Assembly (NCBI GenBank): GCA_963762965.1
Contig: CAVXME010000006.1
Span: forward strand, 62,001-126,000
DNA from: DATBAX01 sp963762965
Lineage (GTDB): Bacteria; Acidobacteriota; Terriglobia; Terriglobales; Acidobacteriaceae
Reading direction: 5' to 3'
Length of the DNA: 64,000 nucleotides
Each line of letters starts with the position of its first letter. The stretch's first letter is position 1. This document shows, in pieces, positions 34,086 through 42,536 of the stretch. The position numbers and the translations under genes are program-made. Under the pieces are notes generated by a model, which searched no databases, was not told the origin of the DNA, and worked only from the letters and a program-made list of their open reading frames with translations.

Positions 34086-35414
34086 TTATTTACCGCGATG
34101 AGAGGCAACAGGGGCTGCGAGCGGAGCCGGGGATAGAGCTGTAGAGGGCTGCGGCGAGGAAAGTCCCGAATGCGATCCGCGTTGTTCGGATACAGACTCC
34201 TGCGCCGGGGCGACTGACACGGTATGGATCCGAGCGGTCATCTCCCCCTCTTGCTGAACCGATTGCGAAATCTTTGTCAGATTCTCCAGGCTGCCCCGCG
34301 GAATTCCTAACCCGGCGGAATTGTTGCGTACCACCAGTTTGTTGGAGAACCGCCCTGCGACCGTAGACACCGGGCCCCGGTTTACGACCACGGTACTCTT
34401 CCCGGCTGCCGGAGGCTGCGGCGCCACGAAATTGTGCGGAGGATTGACCACGCGAGGAAGAACTGCGGCTGTCATCCAAACCCCTCCCGGCTGCCAGGCC
34501 CAGCCATAGCCCGGGACGAAAATCCAGGAACCGTAGTGATAAGGGGTCCATCCCCAGGGATAGGCGGAGACCCAGCCGTACCCCACGCCGGGATTAAAGG
34601 CCCATGCGCCATCCATAAAGGGGTCCCAGCCGACGCCGGTCAAGAACGGCTGCCACATGGTGCCATAGCCGGGGGCATCGAAAAAGTTGCCATAGTAAGA
34701 CATGTCGCTCATGCCGTAGGCATAGGGCGAATAGCTGCTGCTGGAAGCCGTCGTGATGTAGCGCTGATGATACTGATTCTGCGCCTTGTCCCAGTCGTCG
34801 TGGGGATCAGGCTCAACATTCCTGGCCAGTTCGTATTTGTCATTTTTATCTTTGCGGAGGTCGAACGTGGCGGTGTGATTCTGGCCCACTTGCACGATAC
34901 CTGATGGAGATTCTACCCGCACATCACCTTTGAAAACGGCGACTACGGCGTCGCTGTCACTCAGTTCCACGCGCAGGTGGGCGGCGTGATTGAGCGCCAG
35001 TTTCTCGTGGCCGAACATCAAGATGAACTGATCGTCTTTCGCGCCTGAAAAGTTGATGTAGGCTGTGCCCTCGGTCAGGTTCACGCTGGAAGCTTTGGCG
35101 CCGGAATCGAGCAGCGAGAGCTGGGAAAATTCAACGACCGTGTTGGGGGCAATGCGCAAGGTGCTGCCATCCTCGAATTCGACTTCGGCGCGACCTTCGT
35201 CCTGGGTGCGCAGCTTCACGCCCTGGGTAAGGGGCAGATTCAGAAAGGCTTTCTCGTAGCCTTGCCCATTGTTGCGATCGATCTGCACGGTGCCTTCCAC
35301 CACGCTCAAACGCACGATGCGCGCCTGTGAGTCGGCAAAGGATGGAGAGGAACATAACGAAAAAACCAGCGCTGCCAGCGCGACGGGAACAATTTCCAGC
35401 TTCCGCTTTAACAT
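34086..35414 (-). CDS. Secreted FecR-domain protein with aromatic YXX-rich C-terminus (DUF6600-like)
   Basis: Exported protein of 442 residues. The signal peptide (LVFSLCSSPSFA) precedes a FecR-like domain (about 30-190; VVEGTVQIDRNNGQGYEKAF, VEFEDGSTLRIAPNTVVEF, FKGDVRVESPSGIVQVGQ). The second half is rich in Tyr, Trp, Gly and Pro (GWDPFMDGAWAFNPGVGYGW, YPWGWTPYHYGSWIFVPGYG), the DUF6600 pattern, and a low-complexity tail ends it. Both parts are common in acidobacterial envelope proteins. FecR domains often sense or pass signals in the periplasm, but no sigma-factor gene is next to it. Function unknown. Confidence 0.8.
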   Translation of the reverse strand: MLKRKLEIVPVALAALVFSLCSSPSFADSQARIVRLSVVEGTVQIDRNNGQGYEKAFLNLPLTQGVKLRTQDEGRAEVEFEDGSTLRIAPNTVVEFSQLSLLDSGAKASSVNLTEGTAYINFSGAKDDQFILMFGHEKLALNHAAHLRVELSDSDAVVAVFKGDVRVESPSGIVQVGQNHTATFDLRKDKNDKYELARNVEPDPHDDWDKAQNQYHQRYITTASSSSYSPYAYGMSDMSYYGNFFDAPGYGTMWQPFLTGVGWDPFMDGAWAFNPGVGYGWVSAYPWGWTPYHYGSWIFVPGYGWAWQPGGVWMTAAVLPRVVNPPHNFVAPQPPAAGKSTVVVNRGPVSTVAGRFSNKLVVRNNSAGLGIPRGSLENLTKISQSVQQEGEMTARIHTVSVAPAQESVSEQRGSHSGLSSPQPSTALSPAPLAAPVASHRGK

Positions 35415-35491
35415 GGATACCCCACTGCTTTTATAGATGCCATTATCTCTCTGATTGGGTTGCCATGCACCCCTAAATTGTTACGCAGGTG

Positions 35492-36175
35492 TCATTTCAC
35501 CGGAACCGCCAGCAGCCGCTGGGCCCGGGTGCGGACCACATGCATGAGCGAAGCATCGTCCGCAATCTGCTGCAAAATAGGCGCAATCACCGATAGATCC
35601 CCCAGATCATTCTCCTTCGACAGTTGTTCCATGCGCTTCAGCTCGTCATCGAGCGCGGTTTTCTGATAGTGCCGGTAGTAATCGAGGCGGCGGCCGAATT
35701 CCAGGGTGGTGGAGAGTTGCTGGAACAACGCGGTGAGATCCTGTACGGCTGGAACTGGAGAATAGTTGAAGGTGGCTCGCGTGCTCTTCTCCGAATCTCT
35801 GTAGATCAGGACCTTAGTACCGGTGTTGGCGAGCCCTTTTTTGCCGGAATCAATCTTCCCCCGAAAGTAGTTCGACTTTTCGGCGAGATCGAAGATGCGG
35901 GTGCGAGTGGGTTGAGAGATGTTGAACTGCAAATGAAATGGGTCGCCAGGGTCAGATTCAGAAGTAAGCTTGCCATTCGACTCATAGCTGGCATGGCCGT
36001 CCGAGGAAACTGAAATCGTGTAGTGGTCTGGATCAGCGCCGGGAAAATCGAACTTGAAAGTGACTGACGCTGGGGCCTGCTGGGCCAACCCTGAAGAACA
36101 AAGAAGTGTGATCAGACACGCCAGCCAGTTGAGATTCCTAAGCACTCTGCCCCAATATCCGAAGTCGCCGCTCAT
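35492..36175 (-). CDS. Exported protein of unknown function, coupled to ruvC
   Basis: Protein of 227 residues with a signal peptide (LACLITLLCSSGLAQ). The mature part has one likely beta domain (TFKFDFPGADPDHYTISVSSDG) and a helical C-terminus (YYRHYQKTALDDELKRMEQL...). Its ATG overlaps the ruvC stop as ATGA, which decides the start and implies co-translation, although a secreted protein and a resolvase have no obvious joint role. I do not recognise the family. Confidence 0.65.
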   Translation of the reverse strand: MSGDFGYWGRVLRNLNWLACLITLLCSSGLAQQAPASVTFKFDFPGADPDHYTISVSSDGHASYESNGKLTSESDPGDPFHLQFNISQPTRTRIFDLAEKSNYFRGKIDSGKKGLANTGTKVLIYRDSEKSTRATFNYSPVPAVQDLTALFQQLSTTLEFGRRLDYYRHYQKTALDDELKRMEQLSKENDLGDLSVIAPILQQIADDASLMHVVRTRAQRLLAVPVK

Positions 36176-36675
36176 AGTGCAATGGCGCGCTGGCGTTCCA
36201 GCGTGGCTGCCGTATGCAAGTGGCAGATGGCGATTGCCAAAGCATCGGCGGCGTCGGGCGGCTCGGGAATTTCCGCGAGATTCAACAGGCGCGTGACCAT
36301 GTGCTGCACCTGTTGCTTCTCGGCGCGCCCGTAGCCCACTACTGCGGACTTGATGGCGAGCGGTGCGTATTCGGTGACGGCCAGTCCGGCGGTCGAGGCC
36401 GCCAGCATGGCAACACCACGGACTTGTCCGAGTTTGAGGGCCGATTTCACGTTCAACGCGAAAAAAACGTCCTCAATGGCAACGTTGTCCGGCTGATGCT
36501 GCTGAATGATTGCCCCCAGCCGTTCGAAAATTGTAGCGAGACGCAGCGGAAGAGGTTCGCGGGGCGAGAGTTTCACGGCGCCGCAGGTCAGGCAGATCAG
36601 CTTGCCATCGAAGCATAGTTCCACCACGCCGAAGCCGGTGTACTCGGTGCCGCAGTCAATGCCAAGAACCCGCAT
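36172..36675 (-). CDS. ruvC: Holliday junction resolvase RuvC
   Basis: Endonuclease that cuts Holliday junctions symmetrically with RuvAB, 167 residues as usual. The acidic active site is visible: D6 in LGIDCGTEYTGFG, a glutamate in AIEDVFFALN, and the aspartate pair in PDAADALAIAICH. The family signature ALKLGQVRGVAMLA is intact. ruvA and ruvB are not adjacent. It is translationally coupled to an exported protein downstream. Confidence 0.96.
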   Translation of the reverse strand: MRVLGIDCGTEYTGFGVVELCFDGKLICLTCGAVKLSPREPLPLRLATIFERLGAIIQQHQPDNVAIEDVFFALNVKSALKLGQVRGVAMLAASTAGLAVTEYAPLAIKSAVVGYGRAEKQQVQHMVTRLLNLAEIPEPPDAADALAIAICHLHTAATLERQRAIAL

Positions 36676-36726
36676 CGAGAGAAGTTTAGCACTGCGACGA
36701 ATGAAATTGGTTTACTCCTGATTTCC

Positions 36727-38931
36727 CTAGGGCTGGTCGAAAAGGCCGGAGCGGTTGAGATACTCGCCTTTGAAGAAGACGATCGAGATGCGCTCGATGG
36801 CGTTGATGTCTTCCAAGGGATTGCCGTCCACCAGAAGCAGGTCGGCGTCGTTACCCTTCTGGATCAAGCCGATGTGATTTTCCGCGTGTAACAGACGCGC
36901 AGAGTTGTATGTGGCGGCCTGAAGTGCGACCGCTGGCGGAATTCCCGCTCGCACCCAAAGTTCCACTTCGTGCTGCACGGTTGGCCCGTGGATCACCAGA
37001 TTATTCCCGGCATCACTGCCAGTCACCAGGGTTACGCCGTGCTGGTAGGCGTGTTTCAAATTCTCCGTGCCAATCTTCAAATCGGAAGGAAATTCGGCCA
37101 CCTGCTTCCGAGCGGCCTCGCTGTCCGTGGAAGCCAGGAACTCTTTGGTATCGTCGAGCAGTTCTTTCGGGCCTACTTGCTGGACTAGGGAGCGATCAAG
37201 CAAATCCGTTTTCCCGGCGGCGAAATCTCTAAGTGCTTCGCCCACGCTGAGGGTGGGATCATAAAAAGTTTTCTGCGTGATCATCTGCTGGAAGAGAGCG
37301 TCAGGAATGGAATCCCGGAACGACCCGTGCTCGATGGAATCCGCACCGGCAGCCAGCGCATCGGTCACATCGCGAACGTCGCCAGTGTGCACGGATGCTG
37401 GCAGTCCATCGGCGTGGGCCTGCTGAACGATCGCCTGCAAATAGGAAACATCCAGGCGGTTAAAGAGCATCGATCCGCCGCCGGACTCCAATACCGCTTT
37501 GATGCAGTCAACATTGGCCTGCTTGAGCGCATCCACTTGTTGGCGGGCCTCGGTGGTGGAAGATGGAAGCCGGGTGAATTGTGCATCCATCTGCTGGCGA
37601 ATGTTTGGTGGCACTTCCTTGAAGAGTTCCGTGGGGTGTCCGCCGGGCGCGGTAAACAATGGCCCGCAAGTGAATACTTCCGCGCCTAATTTTTCGCCGC
37701 TATTCACGACTGCCCGTACTTTGAGTACGGGATCCAACAGATCTCCCACGCTCCGGACAGCGGTCACACCACTGTAAAGATATGCGGCGAGATGGCGCTC
37801 CATCACTGGTTCGGGCTGATAGTCCTTCATATCTGCCATGAAACCGCCCGGCCCACCGAGGTGGACATGTACATCGATCAGACCCGGAAGGACCGTCTTC
37901 CCCGAAGCTTCGATGACTGAGGCTTTCACGGTTTTTGGATCGGGGCCGTCGCCTTCGTAGACCTCGGCAATCTTGCCATCGCGAATCAAGATCGCGCCGG
38001 ACTCAATCACTTTCCCGTTGCCTACAAAAATGCGCGCGCCGCGAATCAGGAAGCTTTCACTTCGGGCCAGTTGCCGATTGAGAATGCGCGTCTTGTTCGC
38101 ATTCTGCTGGGTGTGGGCTTGCCACACTCCCAACACGATAAAAGGCAGGAGCACTGCACCGATCCACAGCTTGGCAGTACCGCGAATTTTTTCTTCTTTT
38201 TCCCATCGGAAAAGCTTGTAAGAAACGAACAGGCCCACCGCAATGGTCAGAATGAGAGCTCCGGCAGCCTGCCAATTCGCGGCCAAACCCTCCTGGCCCT
38301 TGCGCAACATCATTCCCTGAATGCCTGAGACCAGGTACGTGGCCGGCAGGAAATTCGTCACCGTCAAGAGCCACGCAGGGAAGATGGAGGTTGGAAAAGT
38401 CGCGCCGCTCAGAAATAGCATGGGCAGGTAAATCAGTTGCACCAGAATCTGGCTTTCCTGCATGGAATTCGCAACCGAGGCCAGAATCATTCCGATGGCG
38501 CGAAACGCCATGATTCCGAACGTCAGGAAAATGAGAATGGATCCCATACTGGGCGGCCACGGCATGCCATAGCCGAAATGAGCCAGACAGAACATCAGCA
38601 ATACAAACGGCATGAACAAAATCCAGCCCACGATGGTTGCCGCGATCAGAATCGGCGCCGGAGTGATGGGAGTGACCTTGTAGCGGCGAAGCACATTCGA
38701 CTCGCGCTCCTGCACGGCGCGCATGCCAGCGCCAAACAGTCCATTGCCCAGCACTCCGAGAATAATCACCATGGTGAGTACCTGGGCCATGCTGCCGCCA
38801 CGCTCCGCGTGCAGGATCTGGGCAAAAGTGATGAAGAAGACGAACGGAAACAGATAATTGAAGAACAAGACAGACTTCTGGCGGAGGGCCAGCTTCAAGT
38901 CCAATGCGATGAGTGCGAGATAACCCTTCAT
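36727..38931 (-). CDS. ABC-2 permease fused to an imidazolonepropionase-like amidohydrolase
   Basis: One continuous 734-residue frame with two unrelated domains. Residues 1-285 are an ABC-2-type exporter permease with about six or seven spans (VLFFNYLFPFVFFITFAQIL, VLRRYKVTPITP, IYLPMLFLSGATFPTSIFP). After a last span (LWIGAVLLPFIVLGVWQA) and a short linker, residues 295-734 form a metal-dependent amidohydrolase with a complete metal site: HVH at 355-357, lysine in CIKAVLESG, histidines in ASVHTG and SIEHGS, and aspartate in VTGSDAGNN. The ATPase gene lies 46 bases upstream. The hydrolase is probably periplasmic, from topology. Substrate unknown. Confidence 0.88.
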   Translation of the reverse strand: MKGYLALIALDLKLALRQKSVLFFNYLFPFVFFITFAQILHAERGGSMAQVLTMVIILGVLGNGLFGAGMRAVQERESNVLRRYKVTPITPAPILIAATIVGWILFMPFVLLMFCLAHFGYGMPWPPSMGSILIFLTFGIMAFRAIGMILASVANSMQESQILVQLIYLPMLFLSGATFPTSIFPAWLLTVTNFLPATYLVSGIQGMMLRKGQEGLAANWQAAGALILTIAVGLFVSYKLFRWEKEEKIRGTAKLWIGAVLLPFIVLGVWQAHTQQNANKTRILNRQLARSESFLIRGARIFVGNGKVIESGAILIRDGKIAEVYEGDGPDPKTVKASVIEASGKTVLPGLIDVHVHLGGPGGFMADMKDYQPEPVMERHLAAYLYSGVTAVRSVGDLLDPVLKVRAVVNSGEKLGAEVFTCGPLFTAPGGHPTELFKEVPPNIRQQMDAQFTRLPSSTTEARQQVDALKQANVDCIKAVLESGGGSMLFNRLDVSYLQAIVQQAHADGLPASVHTGDVRDVTDALAAGADSIEHGSFRDSIPDALFQQMITQKTFYDPTLSVGEALRDFAAGKTDLLDRSLVQQVGPKELLDDTKEFLASTDSEAARKQVAEFPSDLKIGTENLKHAYQHGVTLVTGSDAGNNLVIHGPTVQHEVELWVRAGIPPAVALQAATYNSARLLHAENHIGLIQKGNDADLLLVDGNPLEDINAIERISIVFFKGEYLNRSGLFDQP

Positions 38932-38977
38932 TTTTATAAAAATCTTGTTTATGACAATCGCGGTTCCTGTAACTGCG

Positions 38978-39901
38978 TCATTCGCGCAGGCGCTTTCCCG
39001 TCATTTCGATAAATACATCTTCGAGTGTTGGCTTCTTCAGGTGGACATCGATCAGCTCCAGTCCACTCTGGTCAATCCATTTGATCAAATCTACGAGCGT
39101 GGTTGCAGGACGACGCGAGACCACGGTCATCGTCCGCCCGGCTGCATCGAGAATGGTCTCGATGGCTTCCGCCCAGTTGGGACGCTGCGCTGGAATTGGC
39201 TTGTCGCAGGTCACAGCTATTGTCGATGCAGCCTTGCTCTGCTGCTGGAGTTTGGCCGGCGTGTCCAGAGCGATGATGCGGCCTTCGTCCATGATGGCGA
39301 CGCGGTCGCAAAGCCGCTCCGCTTCTTCGATGTAATGTGTGGTCAACAATATGGTGCGGTTCTCTCCGCGCAGTTGCTCCAACAAGGAATGAATTTCTGC
39401 CCGAACTTGCGGATCGAGGCCGGTGGTCGGCTCGTCAAGAAAAAGCAACGACGGGTTGTTCACCAGAGCCAGCGCCAATGCCAGCCGCTGCTTCTGGCCG
39501 CCGGAAAGCGTTCCGTAGAAGGCATCGCGTTTGTCTTCGAGCTGCAAGCGGCGGAGCAACTCGTTAAGATTTGTGTTCTGGGTGTAGAAAGAAGAGAACA
39601 CATGCAGGGCCTCGCGGACCCGAATCTTTTCCGGAAGATTGGTAGCTTGTAAGCAAACTCCGATGCGGTCTTTGAGCTGTAGTTTCTGCTTCTCGGGATC
39701 AAATCCTAATACGCGAACTTCCCCGCCGGTACGCGGACGCAGCCCCTCCAGAATTTCTACCGTACTGGTTTTGCCTGCGCCATTCGGCCCCAGGAGCCCG
39801 AAGACTTCACCGGGGCGGATTTCGAAATCCACCCCTTTGATGGCTTCCAAAGGGCCGTAGGATTTGCGCAGGGCTTGTACGGATATGGCTGGCTCACTCA
39901 T
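38978..39901 (-). CDS. ABC transporter ATP-binding protein
   Basis: ATPase of 307 residues of the drug/antibiotic or lipid exporter type (CcmA/DrrA group). Walker A is GLLGPNGAGKTSTVEIL, the signature is TLSGGQKQRLALALAL, Walker B is LLFLDEPTTGLDP, and the switch histidine is in LLTTHYIEEAERLCD. A C-terminal regulatory domain (about 215-307) follows. It should energise the permease-amidohydrolase fusion encoded 46 bases downstream, as the only permease next to it. The cstA operon ends 45 bases upstream, so all four genes may share one transcript. Confidence 0.93.
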   Translation of the reverse strand: MSEPAISVQALRKSYGPLEAIKGVDFEIRPGEVFGLLGPNGAGKTSTVEILEGLRPRTGGEVRVLGFDPEKQKLQLKDRIGVCLQATNLPEKIRVREALHVFSSFYTQNTNLNELLRRLQLEDKRDAFYGTLSGGQKQRLALALALVNNPSLLFLDEPTTGLDPQVRAEIHSLLEQLRGENRTILLTTHYIEEAERLCDRVAIMDEGRIIALDTPAKLQQQSKAASTIAVTCDKPIPAQRPNWAEAIETILDAAGRTMTVVSRRPATTLVDLIKWIDQSGLELIDVHLKKPTLEDVFIEMTGKRLRE

Positions 39902-39946
39902 GCGGAACCTCCAGCCTATCCAAGTGTGGAGGCGGCGTCAAAGGGG

Positions 39947-40210
39947 CTAGCAGCATTTTGGCTGGCGGGCCTTGCGGGTTTCCTGCTCGCGGAGGAATAG
40001 AGCGTAGGCAGCTCTGTCGGAATTCAGTTGGTGATGCGTCAGAAAACGATGGTAGGCAGATTCGTCGAAAATCTCGCGGAGAGTTGCCAGCAGTAACATC
40101 AACGCATGGCGAAAACCGGTCCAGCGTTGCTCTGCCCGGACAGCCGAGGCGGCTGTCCCTACGTGAGTTGTGGTGGTCCCTGCGAGAGTTGCGGTGGTTG
40201 CTTCGTTCAT
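39947..40210 (-). CDS. CstA-associated small protein (YbdD/YjiX-like) with C-terminal Cys-Cys
   Basis: Partner of the carbon-starvation transporter, 87 residues. The core from WTGFRHALMLL to DRAAYALFLREQE matches the YbdD/YjiX pattern (short helices with Y, H and a FxxE end). It ends in PKCC, a feature of CstA-like transporter-associated proteins, some of which carry selenocysteine there; here both codons are TGC. Its ATG overlaps the cstA stop as ATGA. The first 30 residues are an extension, 10 codons of which are encoded by a palindromic DNA repeat. A much longer upstream frame exists but lies inside cstA and is rejected. Confidence 0.78.
   Translation of the reverse strand: MNEATTATLAGTTTTHVGTAASAVRAEQRWTGFRHALMLLLATLREIFDESAYHRFLTHHQLNSDRAAYALFLREQETRKARQPKCC
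40138..40167. repeat. GGACAGCCG palindromic repeat, copy 2, inside a coding sequence
   Basis: Exact 30-base copy of 26631-26660, in the 5' part of the CstA partner gene. On the coding strand it gives the residues THVGTAASAV, in frame and without stops. Confidence 0.85.
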
Positions 40211-42243
40211 CTTTGTTGCTCCATAGCGAATCTTGTGGCTACGAATGGCGACTCTTTTAGGCGAGCTTCCTCGCGCCCGGAGAGAACTTGCATCCATCCG
40301 ATGGCGGACTCGATCAAAATTAGCGCAATCATGAAGATCAGGATTCCGGTCACTGCGGCGTCGAGCCGGTCGTTGAAGATCAACCTGGCGTTTTCGTGGC
40401 TCGCTGCCAGCATTCGAGCGTGCGATAAAAATCCAATACGAATATTCGCATCGAATATCTTGTGCCAGGAAGCAGTGAACGTAACCGCGACCAGCCAGAT
40501 CAGTGGTGCCAGCGTCACCGCTGCGTAGCGGGCTTTCCCCATCTTGATGATGATGGTCGTGGCCACGCAGAAGGCGACGATTGCAAGCAACTGGTTCGAG
40601 ATCCCAAACAATGGCCAAAGCGAATTGATGCCGCCCAACGGATCTCTTACTCCCTGCCAGAGAAAATATCCCCAGGCACCGACAATCAGCGCGCTAGTAG
40701 AGAGAATCGAGGGGTACCAACTGGTCCGTCCCAGGGGTTTCCAGACGTGACCGAGCGCATCTTGAATCATGAAACGGCCGACGCGCGTTCCCGCATCGAG
40801 AACGGTGAGGATAAACAGGGCCTCGAACATAATGGCGAAGTGGTACCAGATCGCCATGACGGCCTGTCCGCCCAGGCTGTTGGAGAAAATATGAGCCATG
40901 CCAACGGCGAACGCTGGAGCGCCACCGGTGCGGTTGTACAGCGTCTGCTCGCCAACCGCTTGGGCCAAGGCATGCATGTCCGCGGCGTTGACGGGAAATC
41001 CCCAATTACTGATCGTGGCCGCTGCGGTTTCGGGCGTCTGGCCCACAATTCCCGCCGGGCTGTTAATCGCAAAATAGATCCCCGGCTGGAGTACGCAAGC
41101 GGCAATGGTCGCCATGATTGCGACCATGGATTCGGCCAGCATTGCGCCGTAGCCCACCATGCGGGTTTCAGTCTCGTTGCGAATTAATTTCGGCGTAGTG
41201 CCGCTGGCGATCAAAGAATGAAATCCGCTAATGGCCCCACAGGCAATGGTGATGAAGGCGAACGGAAAAACATTTCCGGCAAACACAGGCCCGGTGCCGT
41301 CGACAAAACGAGTGAGCGCTGGCATGTGCAGCGTGGGATGCAGCACGATGATTCCAATCGCCAGCAGTCCGATCGTTCCTAGCTTGACGAAGGTGCTGAG
41401 GTAATCGCGCGGGGCCAGCAGCAGCCATACCGGCAGCGCTGACGCAGCAAACCCGTAAAGAATAATTACCAGAGCCAGTGTGGGTGCGCTCAGAGTAAAC
41501 CATCGCGCTACTGCCGGAGTCTGCGAAGCCCACTGTCCGCCGCAGATGGCCAGCATCACAAGAACAAATCCGAGCATTGATGTTTCAAGAACTTTGCCGG
41601 GACGTAAACGTCGCAGGTAAAGGCCCATCAGTAAAGCAATGGGGATGGTCATGGCGATGGTAAACGTGCCCCACGGGCTGGCTTTCAAGGCATTGACCAC
41701 AACCAGCGCACAAACTCCAAGCAGGATCACGATGATGCTGATTACAGAAACATAGGCGACCCAGCCGCCGATGCGGCCGATTTCCTCGCGTGCGATTTCA
41801 GTGAGGGACTTGCCGTCGCGTCGGACGGAGAAAAGCAGGATCACAAAATCCTGAACACATCCGCCGAAGACTGCGCCGGCGAGAATCCAAAGTGTTCCGG
41901 GAAGATAGCCGAATTGCGCGGCCAGCACGGGACCAACCAGCGGCCCCGGCCCAGCGATGGCAGCAAAGTGATGCCCGAAGACCACCCATTTATTTGTCGG
42001 CACAAAATCGCGGCCGTTCTCCAGGCGCTCGGCAGGGGTCGCGCGTTGGGCGTCGAGAGCAAGCACTTTGGCCGAAATAAACTTGCTATAAAACCGGTAG
42101 CCGAGCGCATAGGTGCAGACTGCGGCCACCACCAGCCACATGGCGTTGATCTGCTCTCCGCGATGCAGTGCGATAGTGGCCACCGCCAGTGTGCCAGCCA
42201 GGGCGATCAGCAGCCAAATTAGGATCCGCAAAGGTTTGTTCAT
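40207..42243 (-). CDS. cstA: Carbon starvation protein A, peptide/pyruvate transporter
   Basis: Large inner-membrane transporter of about 678 residues with around 16-18 predicted spans. Family blocks are visible: FVPTNKWVVFGHHFAAIAGPGP, GGCVQDFVILLFSVRRDGKSL, AGNVFPFAFITIACGAISGFH and the C-terminal GISNQLLAIVAFCVATT. Relatives import peptides or pyruvate during carbon limitation. I place the start at the ATG at 42243; the TTG nine bases upstream is an alternative. Its stop overlaps the small partner gene. The 290 bases upstream, shared with pfp, hold AT-rich inverted repeats that may be control sites. Confidence 0.93.
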   Translation of the reverse strand: MNKPLRILIWLLIALAGTLAVATIALHRGEQINAMWLVVAAVCTYALGYRFYSKFISAKVLALDAQRATPAERLENGRDFVPTNKWVVFGHHFAAIAGPGPLVGPVLAAQFGYLPGTLWILAGAVFGGCVQDFVILLFSVRRDGKSLTEIAREEIGRIGGWVAYVSVISIIVILLGVCALVVVNALKASPWGTFTIAMTIPIALLMGLYLRRLRPGKVLETSMLGFVLVMLAICGGQWASQTPAVARWFTLSAPTLALVIILYGFAASALPVWLLLAPRDYLSTFVKLGTIGLLAIGIIVLHPTLHMPALTRFVDGTGPVFAGNVFPFAFITIACGAISGFHSLIASGTTPKLIRNETETRMVGYGAMLAESMVAIMATIAACVLQPGIYFAINSPAGIVGQTPETAAATISNWGFPVNAADMHALAQAVGEQTLYNRTGGAPAFAVGMAHIFSNSLGGQAVMAIWYHFAIMFEALFILTVLDAGTRVGRFMIQDALGHVWKPLGRTSWYPSILSTSALIVGAWGYFLWQGVRDPLGGINSLWPLFGISNQLLAIVAFCVATTIIIKMGKARYAAVTLAPLIWLVAVTFTASWHKIFDANIRIGFLSHARMLAASHENARLIFNDRLDAAVTGILIFMIALILIESAIGWMQVLSGREEARLKESPFVATRFAMEQQR

Positions 42244-42337
42244 TGGGTTCAATTACTTGAGCGCAGGTATTGTGGACAATTCGACGCTGGAACGCAATTC
42301 CCCCAGAGTTTCCGGACGCGCGAATCGATTCGGTCAG

Positions 42338-42421
42338 GATTAAAATTTTAAATCATTATCATCTGGAATCACGATCCAAAGCCGCTTTCATTCGCCCGAA
42401 CTTTCCAGATTTAATGATAAT
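42338..42421. promoter_or_regulatory. AT-rich inverted repeats between cstA and pfp
   Basis: In the divergent intergenic stretch a near-palindrome GATTAAAATTTTAAATC (42338-42354) is followed by the interrupted pair ATTATCATCTGGAA (42355-42368) and TTCCAGATTTAATGATAAT (42403-42421). The stretch is clearly more AT-rich than the surrounding genes. These are plausible promoter and operator sites for cstA, pfp or both; the regulator is unknown. Confidence 0.5.
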
Positions 42422-42536
42422 CTTACTGTTCCGTCTCAGGCGACAGGGCTGGAAGCATCCACCGGATACCCATCGGTTATGAGCAGACCTGAGCAACGGA
42501 AACAGCACAGTCATTACTGACCCCAAGGAGCAGGCA

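Noticed and set aside
39947..39952. Selenocysteine codon in the CstA partner
   Set aside because: The last two codons are both TGC followed by TAG; no in-frame TGA is present.
39947..40618. 223-residue version of the CstA partner
   Set aside because: The added N-terminal part lies inside cstA in another frame; the ATG overlapping the cstA stop gives the normal small protein.
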